This document shows, one piece after another, positions 24,346 through 32,450 of a stretch of DNA of 33,174 bases; the stretch's first letter is position 1; every line of letters begins with the position of its first letter. The notes under the pieces were generated by a model. That model saw only the letters and a program-made list of their open reading frames with translations. It did no database searches and was not told the DNA's origin. This DNA is from a virus, in IMG/VR virus record IMGVR_UViG_3300030060_004558, positions 1-33,174 of that record, one strand, 5' to 3'. The translations under genes were made by a program, and so were the position numbers.

Positions 24346-25968
24346 TTAAAAAGGTATGTCACACTCAGGGTTATCGGCATCCATGAGTCTGCCTGTGTGA
24401 CGGTTATATTTGACTGTTGAAGCCATGCCGACCTGTCCTGTGTAGCGATTTTTCAATAAAACAATCTGTCGTATGTCTGCTGTAGGATCATCAGCATCGA
24501 CCTGGAGTCCAATACACATATCGGCTAGTTGGGCTAGTGAGTGTGAACCACGTAATTCTGAGAGTCTGACTTTTGATCCGGCTTCGTGACCTCCACCGTT
24601 GGCAGGTCGTTTTAAGTGACTGACTAAAATTAAACCTATGTTTAATTCTTGGACTAACTTTCTGAGTGTAGTCATGATGTCATCGATCAATCTTCTTTCA
24701 TCGGCTACTTTGCCTGTCAGTCCACTCACTAAAATACTGATGTGGTCCAGGAACACATGAGTGCATCCCATACCTCTCACCATGTATTGAATACGATTGA
24801 CGATTATGTCCAAGGCAGTTGATCCGAAGTGATCAAATAAATAGATAGGTTTATCGCCAAACAATGCATCGAAGCCACCTTCGATTTCTTCTTTAGTCGC
24901 TGCTTCTGGATCAATCGTTATGTTCTTACGTAACTCAAGTCCAACTAAACCTTGTAATGTTCTTTTGTTGGATTCCTCTAACATAAGTAAACCAACAGTC
25001 GATCCGTTCTTATGTAAGTGGTATGCCAGTTCTCTTATCATGGTGCTTTTACCTACACCACTTCCGGCACATAAAGTTACAAGTTCACCTGGCCTAATGC
25101 CTCTTGTGAGGTCATTCAGTTTGGACCAGGGATACGTTATGGTTGATGCAACATCGTGTTCACTTATGATCGATCTAAGATCATTGGAAGACACAATGCC
25201 ATCTGGTCTATATTCTTTTGCTTGCCATATTGCATTGATAATTGCTTGTGGTTGATTGGCCACTAATGCTTCATTGGCATCTTTGTATGACAACTTAGCA
25301 ATCTTAGCTTTACCAATGGGTAATGCTTCGGCACATTCTTTTGCTGCTTGTTGCCCGGCTTCATCCTGGTCAAAAAACAGAATGATCTCTTCAAACTGTT
25401 GTAGATAATCCCAGGCTTTTACTAATGACTTCTTACCACTTTGGCAGCCATTGGGAAGACTGACTGTTGCCCACTTGTGATTCTGCACCTGGCTCACACT
25501 CATGGCATCAATCTCACCTTCGCAGACAACTAACTTCTTTCCACTGTTCCATAAGTGTTGGCCATACAGTGTCATCTTTTTGGCATCGCCTAAGATACTG
25601 AAGTTCTTATCTGCATCACGTATCTTTTGTGCCACTATCGAACCGTTGGTATCACGATAGTTGGCTACCTGGACAGGTGACTTTTTATACTTACTGATTC
25701 TGTAATCAAACTTACGACAAGTTTCTTCTGTTAATGCTCTGACTGGTAGTGCACTGTAGTGGCCATCAATCAAAGTCTTGGGTAATTCTGGTGCATCCAT
25801 AATTTTATGTTGTGTAGCATCGCCTGGTGTATGTGTCTTACATCCGAAGCAATAGGTATGATCTGTATATAAAGCTGCATTGTCTTTTGATCCACAATGC
25901 TCGCAAGGTATGTGTGATATGAATTGACTCCCTGAACCGTCATCAGTTGGTTTCTCTACTGCTGCCAC
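24346..25968 (-). CDS. Primase-helicase, T7 gp4-like
   Basis: A 540-residue bifunctional replication protein. The N-terminal zinc module has C22-x2-C25 and C40-x2-C43 (PCEHCG, YCFGC). The TOPRIM primase part shows VVCEGEIDAMS (E150) and LFFDQDEAGQQAA (D200, D202). The RecA-like helicase has Walker A LCAGSGVGKST (301-309), LMLEES with the catalytic Glu near 331, Walker B THVFLDHISIL, a SHLKRP motif, and LSELRGSHSLAQLAD. Length and order match T7 gp4 (566 aa). It would unwind DNA and make primers for the polymerase. It starts at a GTG with GGAGATAATC in front and lies directly after an intrinsic terminator. Confidence 0.96.
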   Translation of the reverse strand: MAAVEKPTDDGSGSQFISHIPCEHCGSKDNAALYTDHTYCFGCKTHTPGDATQHKIMDAPELPKTLIDGHYSALPVRALTEETCRKFDYRISKYKKSPVQVANYRDTNGSIVAQKIRDADKNFSILGDAKKMTLYGQHLWNSGKKLVVCEGEIDAMSVSQVQNHKWATVSLPNGCQSGKKSLVKAWDYLQQFEEIILFFDQDEAGQQAAKECAEALPIGKAKIAKLSYKDANEALVANQPQAIINAIWQAKEYRPDGIVSSNDLRSIISEHDVASTITYPWSKLNDLTRGIRPGELVTLCAGSGVGKSTMIRELAYHLHKNGSTVGLLMLEESNKRTLQGLVGLELRKNITIDPEAATKEEIEGGFDALFGDKPIYLFDHFGSTALDIIVNRIQYMVRGMGCTHVFLDHISILVSGLTGKVADERRLIDDIMTTLRKLVQELNIGLILVSHLKRPANGGGHEAGSKVRLSELRGSHSLAQLADMCIGLQVDADDPTADIRQIVLLKNRYTGQVGMASTVKYNRHTGRLMDADNPECDIPF

Positions 25969-25982
25969 GATTATCTCCTTGT

Positions 25983-26015
25983 AAAAAAGACACTCCTACC
26001 GGGGGAATAGGAGTG
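25983..26015 (-). terminator. Intrinsic terminator/attenuator before the primase-helicase gene
   Basis: CACTCCTA at 25991-25998 pairs with TAGGAGTG at 26008-26015. On the minus strand the stem is followed by TCTTTTTTA. It separates endonuclease I from primase-helicase, which otherwise would be one operon, and has no promoter of the phage type behind it. It probably lowers expression of the downstream replication and methylase genes. Confidence 0.8.
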
Positions 26016-26027
26016 CCTTTGCTCGCC

Positions 26028-26483
26028 TTAACTAATACATTCAGCTAACCATTCATCGGGTATCCATTTGTGTGCGAACTGGAAACCGTTCTTACAACAC
26101 CAAGATGCATAAGTTGTTTTGCTGCCCTTATACAATTTGTTGTTTTGATTACTGAATACGAATCGGATATCAATATCAGGATGTTGTTTTTTAATAAGAC
26201 AATGTCGTTGTCTATCGGCAACAGAGAATAAACCTTTCGTTTCTATGTAGAGAATCCCACCATCAGATTTTGTTAACTTAAAATCAGGTTTGTATTTGGA
26301 TTGTCTCGAAGGTATCTCGTATGCAATCCAATCTGTCTCATAGATGACCGGTAACTTTTTACTTTTGAGTTGAGTTGCTATTTGTTTCTCAAGTCCTGAC
26401 CTGTATCCATATCGAACACCACGTTCAGAAGCGGTCCGCTTCTTCCTCGTGTCCTTGTGCCACTTTCTCAGTTGGAACGTCAT
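26028..26483 (-). CDS. Endonuclease I, Holliday-junction resolvase (T7 gp3-like)
   Basis: A 151-residue nuclease. The catalytic set of T7 endonuclease I is present: RSGLEKQI (E32), YKPDFKL (D67) and YIETKGL (E81, K83). Later segments HPDIDIRFVFS, NKLYKGSKTTYASWC and KWIPDEWL match T7 gp3 closely. It would resolve branched replication intermediates and help break down host DNA. The ATG at 26483 has AGAGGA eight bases upstream, inside the ssb gene, so the two genes overlap by 59 bases. The N-terminus is about 15 residues longer and more basic than in T7. Confidence 0.93.
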   Translation of the reverse strand: MTFQLRKWHKDTRKKRTASERGVRYGYRSGLEKQIATQLKSKKLPVIYETDWIAYEIPSRQSKYKPDFKLTKSDGGILYIETKGLFSVADRQRHCLIKKQHPDIDIRFVFSNQNNKLYKGSKTTYASWCCKNGFQFAHKWIPDEWLAECIS

Positions 26484-26970
26484 CGAAGCTATCCTCTTCA
26501 GTTGCTACAAAACCACCTTCGACAGTATCGAAGCCTGAATCATCACCAGAAGTTACTGGCTCAATGATTTGCACTTTAGTTAGTTGTAGGGATATGCCCT
26601 TCTGACCTGACACTTGATAAGTAGTAATAAAACCACCTACTTTCATAATTGATCCACCCCATAAGTTGGGCACCTGGTTACCAGTCAATATCTGGCCAGT
26701 TGAATCATAGAACTTAGGTTGATACTTGCTTTTTACTTTTATGAAAGTTTCACCAGTTTCTTCATCAGTATCGAATGGAAGTTTGGTTTTTGCTTTTGGT
26801 CCAAATTCTTCTTTAGCAATATCTTGTATCTGCTTAATGAATGCTTTGGAATCCTCAAGAATAAGTGACGTTTTGAAAACACCTTCAGGGTTAAACTGAG
26901 TGTCTGGTTTGTTTAACCAGGGATACTTGGCTCGACCTTGTGGTGATACAAATTTAACTTTTTGTGCCAC
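26425..26970 (-). CDS. Single-stranded DNA-binding protein (T7 gp2.5-like)
   Basis: A 181-residue protein with a beta-rich OB-fold-like body (KVKFVSPQGRAKYPWLNKPD, GVFKTSLILED, WGGSIMKVGGFITTYQVS, GISLQLTKVQIIEP). It has an acidic tail (EEDSFDDVPTEKV, GHEEEADRF) ending in phenylalanine, the hallmark of gp2.5, whose tail contacts the polymerase and helicase. It starts at a GTG preceded by GAGGAG and overlaps the 56-aa gene by 17 bases. It coats single-stranded DNA and coordinates the replisome. Confidence 0.88.
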   Translation of the reverse strand: MAQKVKFVSPQGRAKYPWLNKPDTQFNPEGVFKTSLILEDSKAFIKQIQDIAKEEFGPKAKTKLPFDTDEETGETFIKVKSKYQPKFYDSTGQILTGNQVPNLWGGSIMKVGGFITTYQVSGQKGISLQLTKVQIIEPVTSGDDSGFDTVEGGFVATEEDSFDDVPTEKVAQGHEEEADRF

Positions 26971-27124
26971 TGTCTGTCTCCTCTTTAGTTTGCTTGTTTA
27001 AATTCCTACCTTCCGGTAGACGTATTCCTAATCGTTTAGCTGCAACGATCAGTGGTTTTGGAATGGGTTCACCCTTTCGTAATGAGAGTTCACACAACTC
27101 CAACACCTTTTCTCTGTGATACAT
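26954..27124 (-). CDS. Small basic protein between RNA polymerase and ssb, 56 aa
   Basis: An ATG at 27124 opens a 57-codon frame with product MYHREKVLELCELSLRKGEP, then IPKPLIVAAKRLGIRLPEGR and a Lys/Glu-rich end. It fills the only gap between the RNA polymerase and ssb and overlaps the ssb start by 17 bases. The upstream AGTAGGT is a modest ribosome-binding site. Helical segments at residues 4-15 and 24-33 suggest a small folded domain. No family is recognised. Confidence 0.6.
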   Translation of the reverse strand: MYHREKVLELCELSLRKGEPIPKPLIVAAKRLGIRLPEGRNLNKQTKEETDSGTKS

Positions 27125-27160
27125 AATTTACCTACTCTGGACAATTTGTCGTGTTGTTAG

Positions 27161-29662
27161 TCATGAAAAACAATAGTCAGACTCCATGATGCTCTCCAAA
27201 TCTAAGTTACCCTTCTTGGGTATATCTTTGATATTTGGATCACTTGGGTTCTTCATTTGTTGTTTAGTTTGAAATAAGAAGTCTTCATACATACACCAGT
27301 CTTTATACATCTCAATAAAACTTCTTCTGATGCAATGGAATAGCATCCAGGTATCGCATGGCAAAGTAGCAAAAGAATCGTGTATGACACAAAAGTCTTT
27401 TATGCCATTGTCTTTGCCAGTAATAATTGTTTTAAGTAAATGAGCAGCATCCATACTGTGAATCACATTAGGACTGATAGCTGCTTTATTCTTTCTCTTG
27501 TTTACCCGGTATTCATCCTTCTCTCGAATCGATACTTGTGATCTTTTGTAGACATTGGCAGCACGATCATAAAGGAACGGTCTGATCTTCTTTGACTTCC
27601 ATTGGCAATACTTTTGAACTACAGGAAATCCTACTGGTGTAGTCCAGGAAATCTCTTTACCCTGGTCTGCAAGTATTCCGGCAATAGCCTGGAAAAACTG
27701 CATACCACCTTCAGCACTCTTAATTAAATCTTTAATTACCTTGTAGTTGATGTTGGCCAGGTAAGTTGCTGCCTGACTTTGTTCTTTGGAATCACCAAAA
27801 GGATGAGCCTTGAGTATCTTTCTATCAACATCTTTTTGCAATGGTTTCATCAAGTCTTCAACGAGTTGGTTCTTCATGCCGAATGCTTTAGAAGAGTATG
27901 AGTAAGTCATGGTATTTCGTTTTACTTCAGAACGACCAACACCATACTTCAACCAGGTTTTAGCTAATGGATTGTCTTTGTCTTCATTAAGAGTCTTATT
28001 GACGTTATCGGCTACACGTTGATAAATGTCTTGTGGTGATTCTGTTGGGACCAGGTTAACCATGTATCCTTCTTTAGCATCCAGACTGGCAGCAGCATAA
28101 TGTTGTGTGCCACTGTTGGTTGCATCTAAAGATATTGGTAAACCAGTTTCATAATTAGGGTTAATGGTTGCCAAGAAATACTCACGACAAGCTGCTAAAA
28201 ACTGGAACGGTTTGTCGGCTTGTGACCACCAGTCAAAACTCTTCTCATAGTCTTGGCCAACATCCAATATCTTTTCTTCGTTATCTAATACCCACTTCAC
28301 TCTTTCACTAAAGGGTTGCTTCGATATCTTATCGTAATCACCTACGTTAGCTATGTGTATTGCTAACCAATACTTTGCATCTTCATCCAGTTTGCAAGTA
28401 TTCTTAAACATGAACATAGCTTTGACGTGATCATCCCGATGGTAGCAAAAGTGTGTTACCGGGTAGACTCTACCTCTGAAATCAAAATTCCAGGGCATAT
28501 AGAAATCATCATATTGTGCCAAGTCTTCAGCACATTTTAGATCCTGGGCCATCACTGCCCTGGCACCATCAATCTCTCGGTTCTTCTCACGAATGTTCCT
28601 AGCATCAATGGTCCATCCTTTTTTATCAAATTGAGACATATCATCCCAATTGTCTGGACGTTTTAAGTTCGGTAAGTATTCTTTGATTGGAAACTTGCCT
28701 AAGTGTTTATTGTTTTCCCAACACCAGGTAATTGCTTCTACCACGTGCTCATTGATAACCAACTTTGTGCTTTGCAACATATTCAATGCTTCAATGTATT
28801 CTGGTAATTCTTTCTCATTTTTAATTTGATGTATGACAGTTTTATTTTGATTCTTCCATGCAATGGTGTTCGATGGGTTTTTCCTAATCAATGGGACATG
28901 ACTGGCAGTCACTTCATCGTAATAACATCCAGTAGACGTAGAATCCCAATCTTTGGGAGGAATGATCATGGGTTGCAACATGGGTTCTGCCCAGGAATCT
29001 TCGTATTCCAATTTGGCTAACAAGGTAGATGCTTCAGTAGTCAATCCGACCTTCTTAACTGTGTTGTTACTTTTTGTTCTTTGTAACCAGGTATCAAATA
29101 CTTTGGAATGTTCCATGATTGCATTGATTACTGGTGAACCAGCTTTAACCTTACGTTCATCGGTCCACTTCTCTTGAACATAACCTTCTTTGAATGCAAT
29201 GATCCTTGCTGCTTTAATTCGATAGCGTTCACTTGAGTGACTCTTGATTACCTGGCTTTCAATTCTTTTAGCCAATGCCTTATCTTTATCTCGAAGTCCA
29301 TTGGCCCAAACTTCAAGTTCTATCCTAAGTCCTATCTTGGTAATACAAGTGGTAAAACTCTGGTTCATTGCTACTGCATCCATACAACAGTTCAAACCTA
29401 TAAAACCTAAGATATCAGTATCTATAGTTTTAATATCTTCTATCCACGAATACCTTCTACCTGAAGATTTATTCAATTCGTCACTTATGAATACCTTTAG
29501 TGCTTTAGATACTTTAGGTAATGCTTTAGATATTATGTTGTGAGGGTGTTTTTGAGTTGAAGTAGTTTTGTTCTTCTCTACTCTGTCTTTATACCTTTGG
29601 TTTCCTTCTGAGAACATCTTTTGTTCTCTAGTAATCTCTTCAATAAGATTCATGTCTTTCAT
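27161..29662 (-). CDS. Single-subunit DNA-dependent RNA polymerase (T7 type)
   Basis: An 833-residue phage polymerase (T7: 883). Landmarks in order: PMIIPPKDW (231), NFDFRGRVYPV (392), motif A ISLDATNSGTQH with D513, motif B VKRNTMTYSYSSKAFG with K581 and Y589 corresponding to T7 K631 and Y639, motif C NVIHSMDAAHL with D738, then CVIHDSFATLP (759), and a C-terminus MESDYCFS like the T7 ESDFAFA end. It would transcribe the lytic genes from its own promoters. The promoter-recognition loop (about 695-725) is unlike that of T7, fitting the different promoter proposed here. It is preceded by AAAGGAG and by a phage-type promoter 28 bases upstream. All core residues are present. Confidence 0.97.
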   Translation of the reverse strand: MKDMNLIEEITREQKMFSEGNQRYKDRVEKNKTTSTQKHPHNIISKALPKVSKALKVFISDELNKSSGRRYSWIEDIKTIDTDILGFIGLNCCMDAVAMNQSFTTCITKIGLRIELEVWANGLRDKDKALAKRIESQVIKSHSSERYRIKAARIIAFKEGYVQEKWTDERKVKAGSPVINAIMEHSKVFDTWLQRTKSNNTVKKVGLTTEASTLLAKLEYEDSWAEPMLQPMIIPPKDWDSTSTGCYYDEVTASHVPLIRKNPSNTIAWKNQNKTVIHQIKNEKELPEYIEALNMLQSTKLVINEHVVEAITWCWENNKHLGKFPIKEYLPNLKRPDNWDDMSQFDKKGWTIDARNIREKNREIDGARAVMAQDLKCAEDLAQYDDFYMPWNFDFRGRVYPVTHFCYHRDDHVKAMFMFKNTCKLDEDAKYWLAIHIANVGDYDKISKQPFSERVKWVLDNEEKILDVGQDYEKSFDWWSQADKPFQFLAACREYFLATINPNYETGLPISLDATNSGTQHYAAASLDAKEGYMVNLVPTESPQDIYQRVADNVNKTLNEDKDNPLAKTWLKYGVGRSEVKRNTMTYSYSSKAFGMKNQLVEDLMKPLQKDVDRKILKAHPFGDSKEQSQAATYLANINYKVIKDLIKSAEGGMQFFQAIAGILADQGKEISWTTPVGFPVVQKYCQWKSKKIRPFLYDRAANVYKRSQVSIREKDEYRVNKRKNKAAISPNVIHSMDAAHLLKTIITGKDNGIKDFCVIHDSFATLPCDTWMLFHCIRRSFIEMYKDWCMYEDFLFQTKQQMKNPSDPNIKDIPKKGNLDLESIMESDYCFS

Positions 29663-29689
29663 ACCTATGTCTCCTTTACTTGGGATTAC

Positions 29690-29708
29690 CTATAGGGTGT
29701 AAACAAAA
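29690..29708 (-). promoter_or_regulatory. Putative phage RNA polymerase promoter before its own gene
   Basis: On the minus strand it reads TTTTGTTTACACCCTATAG with +1 at 29690, leaving a 28-base leader containing the AAAGGAG ribosome-binding site. The 17-of-19 match to the site at 17640-17658 in a different intergenic gap argues strongly that it is a recognition sequence. It would give positive feedback on the polymerase gene. Confidence 0.75.
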
Positions 29709-29792
29709 GTCTTGTTTGACTCCAATTTGTCCAGTCTATAGGCATAGAAATACCCAACACCTAGTGTTACTAAGTGTCAGGTTTTTAGTGTT

Positions 29793-30470
29793 CTACAATT
29801 GTTTCTTTACGATTTCTGCGATACTTACTTGACGATCTTCTAAAGTAACATTGTTGTTGTAGTTACCGTAGTCTTGTTCACCATTGTAAACTTTGTATTC
29901 AATGTTGTTCTGTTGATCTTGTATGTCACCAAATAATAAAGTAATTCTTTCGTTCACACTATTCAAAACAGCACTGTCTGACGAAAAGTAGACATTCTCT
30001 TCTGTCTTTATATCAAAATAACATTTAAGTTTTGGATAACAAGTAGCATCCATAAAACGACCTGCACATTTTGCCCAATGTATTACTGGCCTGTTCAGGT
30101 CTGCTGGGACAACATCATAAAGTGCATCTTCTTGTAATATTAAATAGAAATGGACTGTGCCTACTTCTTGCCAAACGAACCAGTTTATTAATTTAGTTCC
30201 AGGGTTCTTAGCTTTAGGATTATAGTTTTTCCTAGTTTTCATCCACTCCATTACTGCAATACTCAAGCTACTGCGACACATCTTTTCCAAGTAAGGTTTC
30301 GGCTCAGATTGATATGCTACTTCAACTCTCTGTATTGCTCTTGGTGTCATGTAGATGTCTCTACCTCGGTTTTCGATTATAGGCTCAGACTCCAATCCTA
30401 TGAACTCAGAAACCAATTTATCAAAATAAGCCATTGCATCAGCAACGTGTTTTTTATTTTTAATCTCCAT
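29793..30470 (-). CDS. Hypothetical protein, 225 aa, next to the repressor
   Basis: The family is not recognised. I choose the ATG at 30470, nine bases after AAAGGAG, rather than an in-frame ATG at 30500 with no good ribosome-binding site. The N-terminus is helical (ADAMAYFDKLVSEFIGL); the middle contains IYMTPRAIQRVEVAY, INWFVWQEVGTVHFYLIL and HWAKCAGRFMDATCYPKL; and the end is a charged, beta-like tail. The last segment (NNVTLEDRQVSIAEIVKKQL) looks like a short interaction helix. It overlaps the repressor stop by 11 bases, so it is coupled to it and may act in the lysis-lysogeny switch, but that is inference only. Confidence 0.7.
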   Translation of the reverse strand: MEIKNKKHVADAMAYFDKLVSEFIGLESEPIIENRGRDIYMTPRAIQRVEVAYQSEPKPYLEKMCRSSLSIAVMEWMKTRKNYNPKAKNPGTKLINWFVWQEVGTVHFYLILQEDALYDVVPADLNRPVIHWAKCAGRFMDATCYPKLKCYFDIKTEENVYFSSDSAVLNSVNERITLLFGDIQDQQNNIEYKVYNGEQDYGNYNNNVTLEDRQVSIAEIVKKQL

Positions 30471-30861
30471 TAATGCATTCTCCTTTGCATTCTTCTCCAT
30501 TTTTTTCTTGCTTTTGTTTTGAAAGCAAAACTTTAGTGAAGGCTAATACTGCTTTTTGATTTTCAGTAGTAAGGTCCTCAAATGCCAACTTAGCATCAAC
30601 AGCGAGTGTTTCCGATACAGCAGAACCTTCCTTTAAGACTGGCGCATCACTGTCGATGCCATAGATTAACCAAGCTGGTTCTACGTTGAAATAATCGCAT
30701 ATCTTCTTTAGGTTTCTTCTCGAAGGCACACGATTGCCATTACACCATTTAGCAACGATAGACTCACCAACTCCAAGAATTTCACCTAGCTTCCTACAAG
30801 TAAGATGCTGACGTTCTCTGAGCATTTGTAATCGTTTATGTAGATTGTGTTTGTATTGCAT
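30460..30861 (-). CDS. XRE/CI-type helix-turn-helix regulator
   Basis: A 133-residue protein. Residues 9-65 are a classic lambda-repressor-like DNA-binding domain: LQMLRERQHLTCRKLGEILG, then GESIVAKWCNGNRVPSRRNL and KKICDYFNVEPAWLIYG. The rest has no LexA/CI protease (S24) residues, only a helical end (LTTENQKAVLAFTKVLLSK) that may dimerise. It is therefore a short repressor, of the type that is not cleaved in the SOS response, or a Cro-like protein. It lies near the integrase and in front of the RNA polymerase block, so it may control entry to lytic growth. No divergent partner gene is visible. Confidence 0.85.
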   Translation of the reverse strand: MQYKHNLHKRLQMLRERQHLTCRKLGEILGVGESIVAKWCNGNRVPSRRNLKKICDYFNVEPAWLIYGIDSDAPVLKEGSAVSETLAVDAKLAFEDLTTENQKAVLAFTKVLLSKQKQEKNGEECKGECINGD

Positions 30862-30875
30862 TGTTACTCCCCTTT

Positions 30876-31160
30876 TTATTTCGCAAATTCAACAAGTTCA
30901 TCTGTTTGTATTAGTTCTTCGTCATAACCGAGTCCGAATCTCATACCAAATTGTTTGTTCATGTAGGCTATATCTCCATGACTAAAGTGTTCAAATCGTT
31001 CAGTCATGTGCCAGCCACACCAATCGCCATTTGTTCCTTTTTCTTGATTATATTCTAAAACTGGCTTTGTCCACTTGCCCTCAATTTTGTATTTAACCAA
31101 TCTGTAATCACAACAGTTAGTTCCATTGGTAATGGGTTTTGTTAGTATTTTTTCCTCCAC
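30876..31160 (-). CDS. Hypothetical protein, 94 aa
   Basis: The family is not recognised. The start is a GTG at 31160 with AAGGAG seven bases upstream. The product begins MEEKILTKPITNGTNCCDYR and contains WCGWHMTERFEHFSHGDIAY, a stretch rich in aromatic residues, His and Cys, and ends acidic (DEELIQTDELVEFAK). The two Cys near residue 16 and the WCGWH segment could bind metal, but no standard motif is complete. It lies between the integrase block and the repressor. Confidence 0.7.
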   Translation of the reverse strand: MEEKILTKPITNGTNCCDYRLVKYKIEGKWTKPVLEYNQEKGTNGDWCGWHMTERFEHFSHGDIAYMNKQFGMRFGLGYDEELIQTDELVEFAK

Positions 31161-31227
31161 AAGAAATCTCCTTTTTTTTATTATTTCTTCTCTGTGTAAA
31201 ATGTTCTCCGAATGTAAGTGGGATCAT
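31117..31227 (-). CDS. Possible 36-aa peptide or leader (tentative)
   Basis: An ATG at 31227 has a very strong ACGAGGAGG ribosome-binding site seven bases upstream and opens a 37-codon frame: MIPLTFGEHFTQRRNNKKKE, then ISCGGKNTNKTHYQWN. It ends 44 bases inside the next gene in another frame. The ribosome-binding site is better than that of many neighbours, which argues for real translation. The product itself looks unremarkable, so it may serve mainly to deliver ribosomes to the GTG start downstream. Confidence 0.4.
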   Translation of the reverse strand: MIPLTFGEHFTQRRNNKKKEISCGGKNTNKTHYQWN

Positions 31228-31248
31228 AATTGTCCTCCTCGTGTCAAT

Positions 31249-31521
31249 TTAGTCCACTTGTATATTTATACTACTGTTAATTCTTTTGTTCAAATCTTCG
31301 AGTGCATCGGCTACTTCTCGAAGACGAATTGCAGAATGTTTGAGTCGGTTGTCATGCATCAGAAGTTCTTTACCATAGGTCTCGTGGTGCAATATTGGAA
31401 CTAAATCACTCATTACATCATCAAGTTTGGCCAAAGATAGTTCTACTGAATCTTGCGCAGTTTTACGGACCAGGATATCAACACCATCGAATGTTGGTAG
31501 GTTAGGAATACGAAAAGTCAT
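31249..31521 (-). CDS. Hypothetical protein, 90 aa, after the integrase
   Basis: The family is not recognised. It starts MTFRIPNLPTFDGVDILVRK and becomes helical and charged (QDSVELSLAKLDDVMSDLVP, HSAIRLREVADALEDLNKRI), suggesting a small coiled-coil protein. The start overlaps the integrase stop by one base, so the pair is co-translated. Small genes next to phage integrases sometimes encode excisionases, but no winged-helix or basic DNA-binding motif is apparent, so this is not claimed. Confidence 0.65.
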   Translation of the reverse strand: MTFRIPNLPTFDGVDILVRKTAQDSVELSLAKLDDVMSDLVPILHHETYGKELLMHDNRLKHSAIRLREVADALEDLNKRINSSINIQVD

Positions 31522-32450
31522 TATGCCACCTCCGCTTGTCTTGTTGTTTTCTTACTAGAAAAACATAGATTATGGAGTGCTTTAGACTCTTCTCTTCTTA
31601 CATCGATATCACCTTCTACATGAACATACTTTGCAGTCGTGTTTATGGATGTATGACCAAGTTTCTTTTGCACTTTAATCGTGGGTAGATTCATGGTGTT
31701 TATCATTATTGAGGCAGCAGTATGTCGTGCTACATGGAAGACAAAGTTTTTAAGTTTGATTTTGTCCTCACCACAAATCTCTTTTGCTACTTCTCGCCAT
31801 GTTGTGTAGAAACCATGATCAGTGTAAAAGGATCCTGGTACAAACTTTAGGTTTTTAATATTGTGCCAACAAGCAGACATATCAACTTCACGATTACTAC
31901 CATTTTTCGTTCTGTATAGCATCACAGTTTTCTTTTTGTGATTTACAACACCATAAGTAGTATCTCTGTCTATGGTTTCTGGATCACGACCAATAGACAT
32001 AATCTCACCTCTTCTCATACCAGTTGCTATTGCAATCTCAAAGTAATCTGCCATCCAAGGATTCTTTGGGTGGTTTGCCAGTTTCTCATTGATCAATGCA
32101 ATTTCCTCAAAACTAAAATAATGAGGTCTAGATTCTGGTGGTGCTTTTTTCCATTTGATAGATGGCTTGTCATACTTTTGTATGACTTTTTCATCAACAG
32201 CGAATACAAAGGTGCTACTAATTGCAGATGCATAACGATTGATCGTTGAGTCAGATAATCCTGATTCTCTTAGACTATGGAAAAAATCTTTGATGTCAGA
32301 TGCTTTGTATGAATCCATAGGTTTCGTATTGAAGTCTGAGAACTCAGAAAACCTTTGCATCTTCTTCACTGAATCAATCCAATGTTTTTTTGTGCCTTCA
32401 CTCCAAATGTATTTGCCATATTCGTGAACGAAATCAATTACTGTATACAT
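31521..32450 (-). CDS. Tyrosine recombinase / phage integrase
   Basis: A 309-residue site-specific recombinase. The N-terminal SAM-like core-binding domain (residues about 20-90) includes MDSYKASDIKDFFHSLRESG and STINRYASAISSTF. The catalytic domain shows ATGMRRGEIM (R146), a Lys at TKNGSNR (K182), FHVARHTAAS (H239, R242), LGHTSINTTAKYVHVEG (H266) and the nucleophile Y275. The full R-K-H-R-H-Y set is present, so it should be active. It would insert the phage genome at a host att site, often a tRNA gene in related phages. No att core or tRNA piece was recognised nearby. Confidence 0.95.
   Translation of the reverse strand: MYTVIDFVHEYGKYIWSEGTKKHWIDSVKKMQRFSEFSDFNTKPMDSYKASDIKDFFHSLRESGLSDSTINRYASAISSTFVFAVDEKVIQKYDKPSIKWKKAPPESRPHYFSFEEIALINEKLANHPKNPWMADYFEIAIATGMRRGEIMSIGRDPETIDRDTTYGVVNHKKKTVMLYRTKNGSNREVDMSACWHNIKNLKFVPGSFYTDHGFYTTWREVAKEICGEDKIKLKNFVFHVARHTAASIMINTMNLPTIKVQKKLGHTSINTTAKYVHVEGDIDVRREESKALHNLCFSSKKTTRQAEVA

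Noticed and set aside
29745-29790. Possible hairpin between the 225-aa gene and the RNA polymerase promoter
   Set aside because: The best pairing (CACTTA/TAGGTG) is only six pairs with a wobble and has no T-run on the minus strand.
31160-31260. Search for an att core or tRNA fragment beside the integrase
   Set aside because: No T-loop-like GGTTCGAAT sequence or cloverleaf-compatible arms were seen here or elsewhere in the window.
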